The notes under the pieces are model-generated. The model had not been told where the DNA came from and ran no database searches. It saw only the letters and a program-made list of their open reading frames with translations. DNA of 64,000 nucleotides from Epilithonimonas arachidiradicis. Its GTDB lineage: Bacteria > Bacteroidota > Bacteroidia > Flavobacteriales > Weeksellaceae. The DNA is taken from positions 62,001 to 126,000 of the forward strand of contig NZ_RAQH01000004.1 in the NCBI RefSeq assembly GCF_003610695.1, in the 5' to 3' direction. Made by a program: the position numbers and the translations under genes. Below are positions 17,108 through 26,829 of the stretch, in pieces (within the stretch, counting starts at the first letter, position 1; each line of letters begins with the position of its first letter).

Positions 17108-17803
17108 ATGTCGATTCTGAAAATTGAAGACCTCAACAAATCTTACGATACGGGAAAAAGCAAGCTTCACGTGCTGAAAGGTATTAATCTTAATATCAAT
17201 CAAGGCGAGTTTGTATCTATTATGGGAAGTTCCGGTTCAGGAAAATCAACATTGCTTAATATCATTGGGATTCTGGATGAGGCAGATTCCGGGATTTATG
17301 AGTTGGATGGATTTCCTATTAAACATCTCACAGAAGTTAAAGCAGCAGAATACAGAAGCCGTTTTCTTGGATTTATTTTTCAGTCATTCAATTTGATTAA
17401 TTATAAAACAGCGTTGGAAAATGTAGCGCTTCCTTTATATTATCAGAATGTTTCCAGAAAAGAAAGAACGAAAAAAGCGGAAGAATATCTGGAAAAAGTA
17501 GGCTTAAGACAGTGGGCGGAGCATCTTCCCAGCGAACTTTCCGGAGGGCAAAAACAGAGAATTGCCATTGCAAGAGCACTCATCACGGACCCGAAACTGA
17601 TTCTGGCCGATGAACCAACCGGAGCTTTGGATTCCAAAACCACACACGATATTATGAAGTTGCTTCAGGATATCAACAACGAAGGAAAAACGATCGTTGT
17701 TGTAACCCACGAACCCGATGTTGCAGCTCAAACCAAAAGAAATGTTGTCTTAAAAGACGGAAGAATAGAAAGTGACGAGTTTATCAATCAAATTGTATTG
17801 TAG
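17108..17803 (+). CDS. ABC transporter ATP-binding protein (MacB/LolD type)
   Basis: A 231-residue ATPase that powers a MacB/LolCDE-type exporter. Walker A is GSSGSGKST (40-48), the Q-loop is FQSFN (91-95), the signature is LSGGQ (144-148), Walker B is LILADEP (164-170), the D-loop follows (ALDS), and the switch histidine is in VVVTHEP (about 198-204). It lacks a permease domain, so the two following permease genes supply the membrane part. This split differs from E. coli MacB, where ATPase and permease are fused. Confidence 0.95.
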   Translation: MSILKIEDLNKSYDTGKSKLHVLKGINLNINQGEFVSIMGSSGSGKSTLLNIIGILDEADSGIYELDGFPIKHLTEVKAAEYRSRFLGFIFQSFNLINYKTALENVALPLYYQNVSRKERTKKAEEYLEKVGLRQWAEHLPSELSGGQKQRIAIARALITDPKLILADEPTGALDSKTTHDIMKLLQDINNEGKTIVVVTHEPDVAAQTKRNVVLKDGRIESDEFINQIVL

Positions 17804-17925
17804 AATGCTAGATGATGGAGATTTGATGATGGAAGTTAACAATTGAATACATAAAATTAACAATTAAAAAATAATGCTAAAGGTGGAAAGATCTAACTCC
17901 TGCTTCTAGCATCTAACTTAAAAAT

Positions 17926-19155
17926 ATGTTTGACTTAGACCGCTGGCAGGAGATATTCAGTTCTATTCGCAGTAATGTATTGCGGACGGTGCTTTCCGGT
18001 TTTACGGTAGCGTTGGGATTATTCATATTCATTGTGTTATTCGGGATTGGAAACGGGCTTAACAATTCATTCTCGAAAGCTTTTATGAGAGATGCGACCA
18101 ATCTCATTATGGTTTTTGCCGGAAAGACAACAATTCCTTACGCAGGGTTACAATCTGACAGGCAGATTTCATTTAACAATGATGATTTTGATGCGGTTGT
18201 AAAACAAAGTGGTAAAAAAATGGAGTACGGTTCGCCAAGATATACCACCAATCTTACCGTGAAATATGGAAAAGAAAGTGGCAATTATCAGATCAATGGT
18301 GTTCTGGGTGACGAAAAATTCCTTGAAAACCGTACAATGATAGACGGACGCTACATCAATCAAATGGATAACGAACGTAAGCAGAATGTTGCTTCTATCG
18401 GCAGAATGGTTTGGCGGGACCTGATACGGGATGGTAATCCGATTGGCAAATCTTTGCAAATCAACGGAACAATGTTCAAAGTTGTTGGTGTTTTTGAAGA
18501 TCCTGGTGGCGATTGGGATGAGAGACATATTTCGGTTCCGCTTTCCACACTTCAGCAGATGAAAAAAAGTTCGGACACTATTAGCACGATAATGCTGTCT
18601 TATGACCAAAAACTGACACCAGACCAAGCCGTGGAATATGGTAAAGAAATAGAAAAAAATATCAGGAAAAGACATCAGATTTCTCCGGATGACCAGCAGG
18701 GGATTTTCGTTAATAATAATGCGGTCAATACCAAAGATTCTTTTGCATTCGTATTTGTAATTACTGTAGTCGTAGGATTTATCGGACTTGGAACTTTATT
18801 GGCAGGAATCATCGGTATCAGTAACATAATGGTTTACATCGTCAAAGAAAGAACCAAGGAAATAGGTGTGAGAAAAGCGATTGGCGCAAAACCTGCCGGA
18901 ATTGTCGCATTGATTTTACAGGAAAGTATTGTTATTACGGTTATTTCCGGATTAATTGGCGTCGGACTTGGAGTCTTAGCTTTAAATCTCATTGGTAACC
19001 GCCTGGAAGAATATTTCATTACAGAGCCTTCCGTTGGCTGGGGACTGATTATAGCAGCATTTTTCTGTCTTGTTCTTTCCGGAACGATTGCAGGATTTGT
19101 TCCGGCTTACAGAGCATCCAAAATAAAACCGATTGAAGCTCTGAGAGCGGAGTGA
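17926..19155 (+). CDS. ABC transporter permease, MacB type (first of pair)
   Basis: A 409-residue inner-membrane permease with a MacB periplasmic core domain. It has one N-terminal membrane segment (about 18-42), a periplasmic domain to about 270, then three C-terminal segments. The FtsX coupling motif is KERTKEIGVRKAIGAKPAG, and the C-terminus ends AYRASKIKPIEALRAE, as is typical. It lies about 120 bp behind the ATPase. Together with the next gene it probably forms a heterodimeric permease, since both have diverged periplasmic domains but the same ends. Confidence 0.93.
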   Translation: MFDLDRWQEIFSSIRSNVLRTVLSGFTVALGLFIFIVLFGIGNGLNNSFSKAFMRDATNLIMVFAGKTTIPYAGLQSDRQISFNNDDFDAVVKQSGKKMEYGSPRYTTNLTVKYGKESGNYQINGVLGDEKFLENRTMIDGRYINQMDNERKQNVASIGRMVWRDLIRDGNPIGKSLQINGTMFKVVGVFEDPGGDWDERHISVPLSTLQQMKKSSDTISTIMLSYDQKLTPDQAVEYGKEIEKNIRKRHQISPDDQQGIFVNNNAVNTKDSFAFVFVITVVVGFIGLGTLLAGIIGISNIMVYIVKERTKEIGVRKAIGAKPAGIVALILQESIVITVISGLIGVGLGVLALNLIGNRLEEYFITEPSVGWGLIIAAFFCLVLSGTIAGFVPAYRASKIKPIEALRAE

Positions 19156-19386
19156 TGAGCGGGAGATTATTAGAGTTGGAGTGTTTTAGAGAGTTCCATA
19201 GGAACGGAATGTTTATATAGAATGTTTAACGCTAACAACAAAACAGCTCCGCAGGAGCCGCATAATAAAATGACTTTGAAAGTATTAAGGTTGGAGTATT
19301 TTAGAGTTATAAAATTTGAAATCGAATTATTAAGAAATCATAAAATCGTTCATCAATTATCATTAATAATTAATAATTAAAAAGAC
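19156..19386. repeat. Spacer with short palindromic repeats between the two permeases
   Basis: This 231-bp spacer within the operon holds two small palindromes, ttccataggaa (about 19194-19204) and agctccgcaggagc (about 19243-19256). Both are of a kind often seen scattered between genes in Flavobacteriia. They could fold in mRNA between the two permease genes. No gene is seen here. Confidence 0.6.
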
Positions 19387-20655
19387 GTGAATATACTTTT
19401 CAAAAGAGATACCTGGCAGGAGATTTATTATTCCCTTCGGAATAATAAGCTAAGGACTTTCCTCACGATGATAGGCGTGGGCTGGGGTATGTTTTTGTAT
19501 GTCAGTCTTTTGGGAGCGGCAAAAGGAATGGAAAATGGTTTCAATAAGTTGTTTTCCGGCTTTGCTACCAATTCTATTTTTCTTTGGTCGCAGAGTACCA
19601 ATATTCCGTATGAAGGTTTCCCAAAAGGCAGAGCAATGAGCCTTCATCTTAAAGACATCGATTATCTTCAGAAAAAAATCCCGGATATCGATTACATCTC
19701 TCCACAGAGTGTGCGCGGAAACTTCGGGACGCCGGGCGACCAGATTTCCAGAAACGGAAAGAAAAACACCTATATGATTACCGGAGATTTTCCTGTTGGT
19801 AATCAGATTTCCAAGAAAAAATTATTGTTCGGAAGATATATTAATGATGCTGACATCAGTGGTAAGAAAAACGTCATTGTGATTGGAGAAGAGGTTTATA
19901 AGAATCTTTTCGATGCCAAGAAAAATGAAAATCCAATAGGGAAATCGGTTAACCTCAAAGGGATTTTCTTCTCGGTTGTTGGTGTTTTCCGTGTAGGAAA
20001 AGGCGGCGGAATGGAGAATGACCGTTCAGCATACATTCCGTTTTCAACATATTCAGGACTTTATAATGAGGGCGACAAAGTTGGTTTCCTGGCCATTGTC
20101 GGAAAACCTAATGCCGATGTATCTGTCATTGAAAGCAAGGTAAAAGACGAGTTGAAAAAGATCAATCACGTTTCGCCGGAAGACACGAATGCTTTTGGTA
20201 GCTTTAATCTGGCTAAAGAATTTAAGAAACTTACAGGTTTTCTTACAGGGATGCAATTGTTAACAATTATTGTCGGGACATTGACGATTTTGGCTGGTGT
20301 AATTGCAATCTCAAATATTCTTTTGATTACGGTAAAGGAAAGAACCAAGGAAATCGGAATCCGGAGAGCACTGGGCGCAAAACCTGCGGAAGTGAGGAAT
20401 CAGATTCTTCTGGAAAGTGTTGTGATTACTTTGTCGTCGGGATTACTGGGATTTTTATCCGGAATTTTCTTGCTGATGATTCTGAATATTGCCACGATGA
20501 ACAACGACTCCTTCCCATTTTATAATCCGACGGTTGATTACAGCAATGTATTCACGGCAATGGGAATTATGATTTTCCTTGGATTGATTATCGGATTGAT
20601 TCCTGCACAAAGAGCGGTGAAAATCAGACCTATCGAAGCATTAAGAACTGAGTAA
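19387..20655 (+). CDS. ABC transporter permease, MacB type (second of pair)
   Basis: A 422-residue permease with the same layout as the previous gene: N-terminal segment (about 20-43), periplasmic MacB domain, three C-terminal segments, the coupling motif KERTKEIGIRRALGAKPAE, and the ending RAVKIRPIEALRTE. The start is GTG at 19387; it gives an N-terminus (FKRDTWQEIYYSLRNNKLRT) that aligns with the first residues of its partner, which supports that start. It is followed 51 bp later by the adaptor gene. Confidence 0.92.
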   Translation: MNILFKRDTWQEIYYSLRNNKLRTFLTMIGVGWGMFLYVSLLGAAKGMENGFNKLFSGFATNSIFLWSQSTNIPYEGFPKGRAMSLHLKDIDYLQKKIPDIDYISPQSVRGNFGTPGDQISRNGKKNTYMITGDFPVGNQISKKKLLFGRYINDADISGKKNVIVIGEEVYKNLFDAKKNENPIGKSVNLKGIFFSVVGVFRVGKGGGMENDRSAYIPFSTYSGLYNEGDKVGFLAIVGKPNADVSVIESKVKDELKKINHVSPEDTNAFGSFNLAKEFKKLTGFLTGMQLLTIIVGTLTILAGVIAISNILLITVKERTKEIGIRRALGAKPAEVRNQILLESVVITLSSGLLGFLSGIFLLMILNIATMNNDSFPFYNPTVDYSNVFTAMGIMIFLGLIIGLIPAQRAVKIRPIEALRTE

Positions 20656-20706
20656 AACTAATAATTAACAATTATATTAATAATAAAAAAACTATATTTC
20701 TACATA

Positions 20707-21900
20707 ATGGAAAAGAAGAAAAAATTTACATTCAAAAAAGCGATTTCCATATTTCTGGGATTGATTTTGGTGCTGGCTGTGGTTGGCGGAATCGGGTATC
20801 TTGTCAAATCCAATTCTAAGGAGAATGAAGTGTTTCTAACGAGAAAACCAACGATCCAGAATCTTGACGACAAAGTAATGGCAACGGGAAAAATAGAACC
20901 GCGCGAAGAGATTGAAATCAAACCGAATATTGCCGGGATTATCCAGACCATTAATGTAAAAGAAGGTGATAAAGTAGAAGCCGGACAACTGTTGGCAACT
21001 ATCAGAATTGTACCTAATATCACTGAGGTTAACAATGCAACAATGCAAATCAATAATTCTCAGATTCAGCTGGCGAATGCAAAAATTAATGTTGAAAATC
21101 AGCAGAAGCAATATGAAATGCAGGCAAAATTGTACAAGCAAGGTGTGATTTCCAAGCAGGAATATATCACAGCTCAGCAACAATTGGAAACCACATTGCA
21201 ACAGCAGAAATTAGCCAATCAACAACTCAATGCAGCTCAGAAACAATTACAGATCGTGAGAACAGGTGCTACACCAGAATTGCAAAGTATGGCAACAACT
21301 CAGATCCGTGCAAAAGCCGCCGGAACTGTTTTGGAAATTCCTGTGAAAGTGGGAAGCCAGGTAATTGAGGCCAACTCCTTCAATGCCGGGACTACAATCT
21401 GTTCTATTGCGGACCTCAACTCCTTGATTTTTAAAGGTGATATCGATGAAGCGCAGGCTGGAAAATTGAAGCAAGGAATGGATATGAATGTTGTAATCGG
21501 TGCTTTGCAGAACAAAAAATTTCCAGGTAAAGTGACCTTGATTGCGCCAAAAGGAAAAGAGGAGAGCGGTACGATTAAATTTGCTGTGGAAGGTGATGTT
21601 TTCAACAAAACCGGAGAATACATCAGGGCAGGATTCAGTGCGAATGGGGAGATTTTGCTGAGCTCTCAGAAAAATGCATTACTTTTAGATGAATCATTGA
21701 TTCAGTACGAAAAAGGAAATAATAAATCTTTTGTAGAAGTCAAACAGCCTAACGGAAGTTTCAAGAAAACATATGTGAAGTTAGGGGCAAGTGACGGTAT
21801 TAATGTTCAGATTCTTTCAGGAATCGATAAAAATGCTGAAGTAAAAGTTTGGAATCCTTCCGATAAAGATAAGGAAGAACTGAAAGATAAAAAGAAATAG
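20707..21900 (+). CDS. Periplasmic adaptor (HlyD/MacA-like membrane fusion protein)
   Basis: A 397-residue membrane fusion protein that links inner-membrane permease and outer-membrane TolC. It has one N-terminal membrane anchor (about 13-34), a split biotinyl-lipoyl domain (first half near IQTINVKEGDKVEAGQLLA), a glutamine-rich coiled-coil hairpin (about residues 105-180) and beta-barrel and membrane-proximal domains towards the C-terminus. The end is lysine-rich. As the last gene of the run it completes the ATPase, two permeases, adaptor and TolC set, most like MacAB-TolC. Substrates of MacAB (macrolides, peptides, haem precursors) are family knowledge only. Confidence 0.93.
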   Translation: MEKKKKFTFKKAISIFLGLILVLAVVGGIGYLVKSNSKENEVFLTRKPTIQNLDDKVMATGKIEPREEIEIKPNIAGIIQTINVKEGDKVEAGQLLATIRIVPNITEVNNATMQINNSQIQLANAKINVENQQKQYEMQAKLYKQGVISKQEYITAQQQLETTLQQQKLANQQLNAAQKQLQIVRTGATPELQSMATTQIRAKAAGTVLEIPVKVGSQVIEANSFNAGTTICSIADLNSLIFKGDIDEAQAGKLKQGMDMNVVIGALQNKKFPGKVTLIAPKGKEESGTIKFAVEGDVFNKTGEYIRAGFSANGEILLSSQKNALLLDESLIQYEKGNNKSFVEVKQPNGSFKKTYVKLGASDGINVQILSGIDKNAEVKVWNPSDKDKEELKDKKK

Positions 21901-21923
21901 ATCTTTAAATTATAATTGTTAAA

Positions 21924-21959
21924 AGAAAATCGCAGCCAATTAATTGGCTGCGATTTTCT
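21924..21959. terminator. Perfect 36-nt palindromic bidirectional terminator
   Basis: The sequence runs agaaaatcgcagccaatt and then its exact reverse complement. It lies between the convergent adaptor gene and the TonB-type barrel gene, with A- and T-runs on both sides. A bidirectional transcription stop is the natural reading. Confidence 0.9.
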
Positions 21960-21978
21960 ATTTTATATCGATTGTTTT

Positions 21979-24534
21979 TTACATTGGAGGCATATCATCT
22001 CCGCCATTGCTATTGGCGTTGATATCTTTTTTCTTCTTCGGTTGCTCAATTTTTTCACCTTGTTTGAAACGGTAGGTAAATGATACTGAAAACTGTCTAG
22101 GATTCCATTGCATATATTGGTACTGAGAATAACTTGGTGCATTGGTTGTACTTTCTCTCGCTCTGGTATTGAATATATCCTGAATATTGAATGCCAGTGT
22201 TCCATTGCCATCCAAGATAGTTCTTGTTGCTCCGAAATTGATAGAGTACATAGATTGTCTGTCAACACTTGCTGTTTTTTCCGGACCTCTGTAAAAACCC
22301 TGTACCTGTAAAGATGTTTTCTTGTCTGGTCGGAAAGTCGTTGTCAATCTTAACCTTGATGAGAATCCGCTTCCTTCATAGCTGAAATCTTTGTAAGAAC
22401 CAGAATTATCATAACCAAATAAATCGACATTACCCATGATTCTTAACCATTTGAACGGATCGTAGGTAGCGTTAAGATCTAGACCGTAATTGGCTTCAGA
22501 CCCCGCATTAACAGGCATTCTATAAAGGACTGTATTCCCGCTTGCATCCAAAGCATCGTATTGATAAAAATTGACTTCGTCCTGAGATTTTTTGAAATAT
22601 AAAGTAGGATTGAATACGATTTTGCTTTTAGATAAACTATAGCCTAATTCAAATGAATTTTCATAAGTTGGGTTTAAATCAGGATTTCCTAAGAATAAAC
22701 TTCTGTCATTACCAAAAGACATAAAAGGGATCAAAAACCAAGAACGCGGTCTGTTGATTCTTCTCGAATAGTTCAATAAAATCTGATTACTTTTATCTAG
22801 ATTATAACTAAAAAAAGCACTCGGGAAAAAGCCTGTATAATTTTTTGGAACTTCTACTAATTCTGCAGTTTCCATACTTTTGAAGCTTACATCGATATTT
22901 GTATTCTCCATTCTCAAACCTAATTGATAACCAAAGTTTCCAATTTTGCTTCTGAATTGTGAATAGACAGCGGATATTTTTTCATTATATTTGGTATCGC
23001 TTGTGAATCTTTCTAAAACAGTAAAAGGACTATTATCCGTGCTTTGGTCTACAAAATAGCTGTAATCATTATTGTTCAAATCAAACCTAGCTCCTGCTTC
23101 GAATTTTGAATTTTCCCCGATTGGTAATTCGTAATCAGCTTTAGCAAGAAAAGTGGTATTCTTAGAATCGTTAAAAAGGTTGTTTACTGTAGTAGTAGAA
23201 GTTCCGTCACTCACAAAACTGGTTTGGTTGATAGGGCCGGAACTATTACTTTTATTAGTCTGATAACTCGTGGCAAGACTCAAAAGCTGTCCTTTATCTC
23301 CGATTTTTTGGTCAAATCCTAAATCAGCCTGGAAAGAGTTGTTATTTCTTAAAGATTCATTGATTCTGGTAGAATATTTATCTAACAGCGTGTATGGAAC
23401 GTCAGGATAAAGAGGGTTTTTCACGTCTTTTCTTACAATTCTATCATATGTATTGATGGTTTCCATTCCTTCGTTTTCAAATGTCCTAAACATCACTGAT
23501 GCATTTAAGGAGGATTTTTCTGTCAGGTCAACCACGAATCCTGTATTCACATTATAGTTTTTATTTTCGCTCTTATTCTTTCCTTTCTGGTCAGTAAAGA
23601 CACTGGAATTATTGCCTAAATTGGCTGGGTCTAATAGATAATTATAAGTAGAATTGTTAGTAGATTTATTTCTGTTATAGCTTCCTCCGCCATTTAGATA
23701 ATAAGTCCAGGCTCCTTTTTTCCAGCTTAAACTTGTGTTGAGTCTTGTATTAGGAAGATAGCCGAGCGTTCCTTCAACACTTCCGTTGAAACCGACTTTC
23801 GATGATTTTTTGAGAATAATATTTAAGATACCAGCTGTCCCGCTCGCCTCATATTTTGATGAAGGATTGGTGATGACTTCGATTTTTTCAATTTGGTCGG
23901 CTGGAATGGATTTCAAAGCATCCGCTCCGTCATCGATACCTAACAATGATGACGGCTTACCATTAATCAAAAATCTAATATTAGAATTACCTCTCATAGA
24001 GACAGTTCCATCTGTATCCACAGATACAGAAGGCACGTTGGATAAAACATCTTGAAGATTTCCACCTTTACTTACAATATCTTGCGAAGGATCATAAGTC
24101 TTTTTATCCAACTCCACTTTATAAGGTTTTGTAGATTGTGCAGTGATTACTACACCTTGGATGTCAGTTGTATTATTAAGATTAGCTTTTCCGTCAGAAA
24201 CAATAACGAATGGTGCAATGGCTCCGGCTTTTTCTACTCTGATGGTTTGTGTGAATTTTTTATAATCAACTGCTTCAATGCTAACATCGTAGCTTCCTGG
24301 AACTAAGTCTAATTTATAGTTTCCATCAGCATCTGCCAATATAGCATCACTCAATTGAGAATTTTGTTGATTTTTAAAAGTTATGGATGCATACCCAATA
24401 CCACCATTGGCATCTTTTACGTTTCCAGAAACATTCACTTTTTGCTGAGCCATTATAAAACTTGCTGCTCCAATGGTTAAGGCTAACCCAAAGAATTTTT
24501 TCTGAAATACATTTACAATTTCCGTTCGTTCCAT
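21979..24534 (-). CDS. TonB-dependent receptor-like outer-membrane beta-barrel protein
   Basis: An 851-residue outer-membrane protein. A signal peptide (residues 1-30, ending FIMAQ) is followed by a carboxypeptidase-regulatory-like beta sandwich (about 32-115), a plug-like domain (NLQDVLSNVPSVSVDTDGTV, with MRGNSNIRFLINGKPSS just behind) and a large barrel of the outer-membrane beta-barrel family 3. Such proteins import or bind unknown ligands, and several in this subgroup lack a clear TonB box; I see none with certainty. The C-terminal tail is rich in Lys and Asn and ends DDMPPM. It is 25 bp downstream of mltG on the same strand. No SusD-like partner is present, so it is not a glycan uptake pair. 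Confidence 0.88.
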   Translation of the reverse strand: MERTEIVNVFQKKFFGLALTIGAASFIMAQQKVNVSGNVKDANGGIGYASITFKNQQNSQLSDAILADADGNYKLDLVPGSYDVSIEAVDYKKFTQTIRVEKAGAIAPFVIVSDGKANLNNTTDIQGVVITAQSTKPYKVELDKKTYDPSQDIVSKGGNLQDVLSNVPSVSVDTDGTVSMRGNSNIRFLINGKPSSLLGIDDGADALKSIPADQIEKIEVITNPSSKYEASGTAGILNIILKKSSKVGFNGSVEGTLGYLPNTRLNTSLSWKKGAWTYYLNGGGSYNRNKSTNNSTYNYLLDPANLGNNSSVFTDQKGKNKSENKNYNVNTGFVVDLTEKSSLNASVMFRTFENEGMETINTYDRIVRKDVKNPLYPDVPYTLLDKYSTRINESLRNNNSFQADLGFDQKIGDKGQLLSLATSYQTNKSNSSGPINQTSFVSDGTSTTTVNNLFNDSKNTTFLAKADYELPIGENSKFEAGARFDLNNNDYSYFVDQSTDNSPFTVLERFTSDTKYNEKISAVYSQFRSKIGNFGYQLGLRMENTNIDVSFKSMETAELVEVPKNYTGFFPSAFFSYNLDKSNQILLNYSRRINRPRSWFLIPFMSFGNDRSLFLGNPDLNPTYENSFELGYSLSKSKIVFNPTLYFKKSQDEVNFYQYDALDASGNTVLYRMPVNAGSEANYGLDLNATYDPFKWLRIMGNVDLFGYDNSGSYKDFSYEGSGFSSRLRLTTTFRPDKKTSLQVQGFYRGPEKTASVDRQSMYSINFGATRTILDGNGTLAFNIQDIFNTRARESTTNAPSYSQYQYMQWNPRQFSVSFTYRFKQGEKIEQPKKKKDINANSNGGDDMPPM

Positions 24535-24559
24535 TATCGTTTATTTTTCGCTTTTCTCT

Positions 24560-25585
24560 TTATTTTATTTGTTTGCTGTTCAGCCAGTCCTGATAGGCTT
24601 TTGCATTTTTGGCGTGTTCAGCATCATTGTCCGTGAATTTATGATAACCAAATCTCGCAGGGTCGGCGCACATAAAAATGTAATTGTTTTTTTCTGCGTC
24701 TAAAACTGCATTCAGTGAGTTTTTATCTACGATACAAATGGGGCCTGGCGGAATTCCTTTATTCGCATAAGTGTTGTAAGGAGAAGGCTCTTTCAGGTGT
24801 TTATAGTAAACTCTTTTAATTTGTTGAGTGAAATTATTCGCCTTGTTGACAGCGTAAATAACCGTAGGGTCACTCTGCAACTTCATTCCTTTTTTATATC
24901 GATTGATGTAAAGTCCTGCAATTGTTCTTTGTTCATCTGGTTTTCCGCCTGATTCTTTGTAAACGATAGAAGCTAATGCGTAGATTTGATCTCTGGTTAA
25001 TCCGGATTGTTTTTCTTTTTCGATTCTGTCAGCTGTCCAAAAATCTTTGTAATCTGATTCGAATTTGTTGAAGAATTCTTTTGGTGTCACCGTCCAAAAA
25101 AAATCATATGTATTATTGAAGAAATATTTTTTAAGGTCTTCTGCGTTTTTGTAACCTTTACTGATAGCAATTTCGTTCAGTTGATTAGCAAATTTCAAAG
25201 AATCAACTTCTGTCTTTTTGGTAACTCTTCCGATCATCTGATAAACATCATCAAAATCTTTAATCCTGAAGGAATTAGGGGTTTGATTTCCAGCGATAAT
25301 CATATTCGCAATTTCGCGGTTGTTCATTCCTGGTTTCAGTTCGTATCGCCCAGGTTTGTAATTTTCTTTCAGATTTTTATCGTCTGCAATACTCGCAAAA
25401 TTGTCTTGATTCTTGATAAATGGAGAAATTGAATCCAGGATTTGTTTGTAAGAAGAATGATGTGGAATCAAAACAAATCCTTCTTTTTCCACATTATTAC
25501 CAAGATATTTATTGTAAAATCGCAATCCAAAGAAACCAAGGATTGCTATTAATACAACTGATATGATAAGAATTATTTTTTTCAT
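24560..25585 (-). CDS. mltG: Endolytic murein transglycosylase MltG
   Basis: A 341-residue inner-membrane enzyme that cuts nascent peptidoglycan and is thought to terminate glycan strand growth. It has an N-terminal membrane segment (about 3-24) and a YceG-like domain. The catalytic glutamate lies in VYKESGGKPDEQRTIAGLY (E211, equivalent to E218 in E. coli), followed by LQSDPTVIYA and SPYNTYANKGIPPGPI, all family hallmarks. It lies between dapF and a barrel gene on the same strand. Confidence 0.95.
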   Translation of the reverse strand: MKKIILIISVVLIAILGFFGLRFYNKYLGNNVEKEGFVLIPHHSSYKQILDSISPFIKNQDNFASIADDKNLKENYKPGRYELKPGMNNREIANMIIAGNQTPNSFRIKDFDDVYQMIGRVTKKTEVDSLKFANQLNEIAISKGYKNAEDLKKYFFNNTYDFFWTVTPKEFFNKFESDYKDFWTADRIEKEKQSGLTRDQIYALASIVYKESGGKPDEQRTIAGLYINRYKKGMKLQSDPTVIYAVNKANNFTQQIKRVYYKHLKEPSPYNTYANKGIPPGPICIVDKNSLNAVLDAEKNNYIFMCADPARFGYHKFTDNDAEHAKNAKAYQDWLNSKQIK

Positions 25586-25659
25586 AGTTTAAATTAAAAT
25601 TGAGTTATAGCTATTTTTTTAGAAAATTAAATTTCCAAATCTCTCAAACACTAAAACTC

Positions 25660-26424
25660 TCAAACCCAAGTCTCTCCTTTAAAAACCTGAACAGCTGGAC
25701 CTTCTAACCAAATGTTTTTGAATCCGTCTCCATTTTTTTCGGCATAAACTTTCAAATTGCCGCCCATTACTTTAATTCCAACAAACGTTTGATTATTATT
25801 TTTCATAAAAGTTAAAGCTGCAGCCGTAACGCCAGTTCCGCAACTGTAAGTTTCATCTTCAACACCTCTCTCATAAGTTCGTACAAAAAGTTCCTTGTCA
25901 GACAATTTTTCTACGAAGTTGACATTGATACCTTCTTGCTTATAAGTTTCGGAATTTCGGATTTCGTTACCGTTTTTGTAAACATTATAATTATTTAACA
26001 TTTCCACGTACTTAACATAATGTGGCGATCCCGTATTCAGAACAAAATCATTTCCGTCTTTATTGATGTTGTTTACATCACCCATTTTCAACTTTACAAT
26101 ACCATTTTTGATTTCCGCTTCATGGATTCCGTCAATAGCGGTAAAAGTTGTTCTATCTTCAATCATATCCAGAAAATGAGCAAAAGCCACAGAGCAACGT
26201 GCGCCGTTTCCACAGAAACTTTTAGAACCATCTGAGTTATAATAATCAACTTCAAAATCAACATCTTCTGCGGAATTAATTTTAATTAATCCATCTGCAC
26301 CAATGCCGAATCTGCGGTCGCAAAGTTTCTGTATGTTTTCGATAGAAAGATCATCCCATTCGCCTAAACGGTTGTCTATCATTACAAAATCATTTCCAGT
26401 TCCTTGGTATTTATAAAATTTCAT
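25660..26424 (-). CDS. dapF: Diaminopimelate epimerase
   Basis: A 254-residue cytoplasmic enzyme converting LL- to meso-diaminopimelate for lysine and peptidoglycan synthesis. The two catalytic cysteines are visible in SFCGNGARC (C71) and YSCGTGVTAAA (C194). The N-terminus MKFYKYQGTGNDFVMIDNR is characteristic. It is upstream of mltG on the same strand by 74 bp, giving a small cell-wall group. Confidence 0.97.
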   Translation of the reverse strand: MKFYKYQGTGNDFVMIDNRLGEWDDLSIENIQKLCDRRFGIGADGLIKINSAEDVDFEVDYYNSDGSKSFCGNGARCSVAFAHFLDMIEDRTTFTAIDGIHEAEIKNGIVKLKMGDVNNINKDGNDFVLNTGSPHYVKYVEMLNNYNVYKNGNEIRNSETYKQEGINVNFVEKLSDKELFVRTYERGVEDETYSCGTGVTAAALTFMKNNNQTFVGIKVMGGNLKVYAEKNGDGFKNIWLEGPAVQVFKGETWV

Positions 26425-26650
26425 TATTTATTTGTCTGATTTTTAATTGTTTATTTTGATTTCTCTAATCCAAAATTAAGCCAGTAAAAATACTCAATTT
26501 ATCAGGATTTCAATCTTGATATTTGTTATTTAAATTCGCTCTAAAATTCAGAATTATTTTACCACAAAGACAATTAGGAAATAGAGTAACATTATTTCAA
26601 AAAAGATAAAAAAGAAATTGGTAAACTTTATAAACCTATATTAACATTGT

Positions 26651-26732
26651 TTTTCTTTGATGAGCTTTACGTCTCTGCGAACCTTAAAATATTTTCAATA
26701 ATCTGAAATAAATCTTTGCTTGCTTTGCGTTT
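26651..26732 (+). repeat. Dispersed ~80-bp intergenic repeat, copy 3
   Basis: It shares with 8255-8340 the left end tttctttgatgagc, the middle aaaatattttcaataat and the right end tgctttgcgtt. It lies 18 kb from the other two copies, in the same orientation. Confidence 0.8.
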
Positions 26733-26810
26733 ATTATTCTACGAAGAATTTTGTATTGATTATAGAATTTCTCAATCTCTTGATATTAATATTTTTTAAT
26801 AATATATAGC

Positions 26811-26818
26811 TATCTTTG
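26811..26818 (+). promoter_or_regulatory. Bacteroidota -7 element for the sigma factor operon
   Basis: tatctttg matches TAnnTTTG exactly and lies 11 bp before the ATG, so the leader would be very short. I do not see a convincing -33 TTTG at the right distance. Confidence 0.5.
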
Positions 26819-26829
26819 TCCATTGAAAA

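Larger units (their letters stand above)
26425..26829. other. Spacer upstream of the sigma factor gene
   Basis: This divergent spacer holds a fragment reading ttaccacaaagacaatt (about 26559-26575), typical of flavobacterial intergenic repeats, the third copy of the 80-bp repeat (26651-26732) and a -7 promoter element (26811-26818). No gene is seen. Confidence 0.7.
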
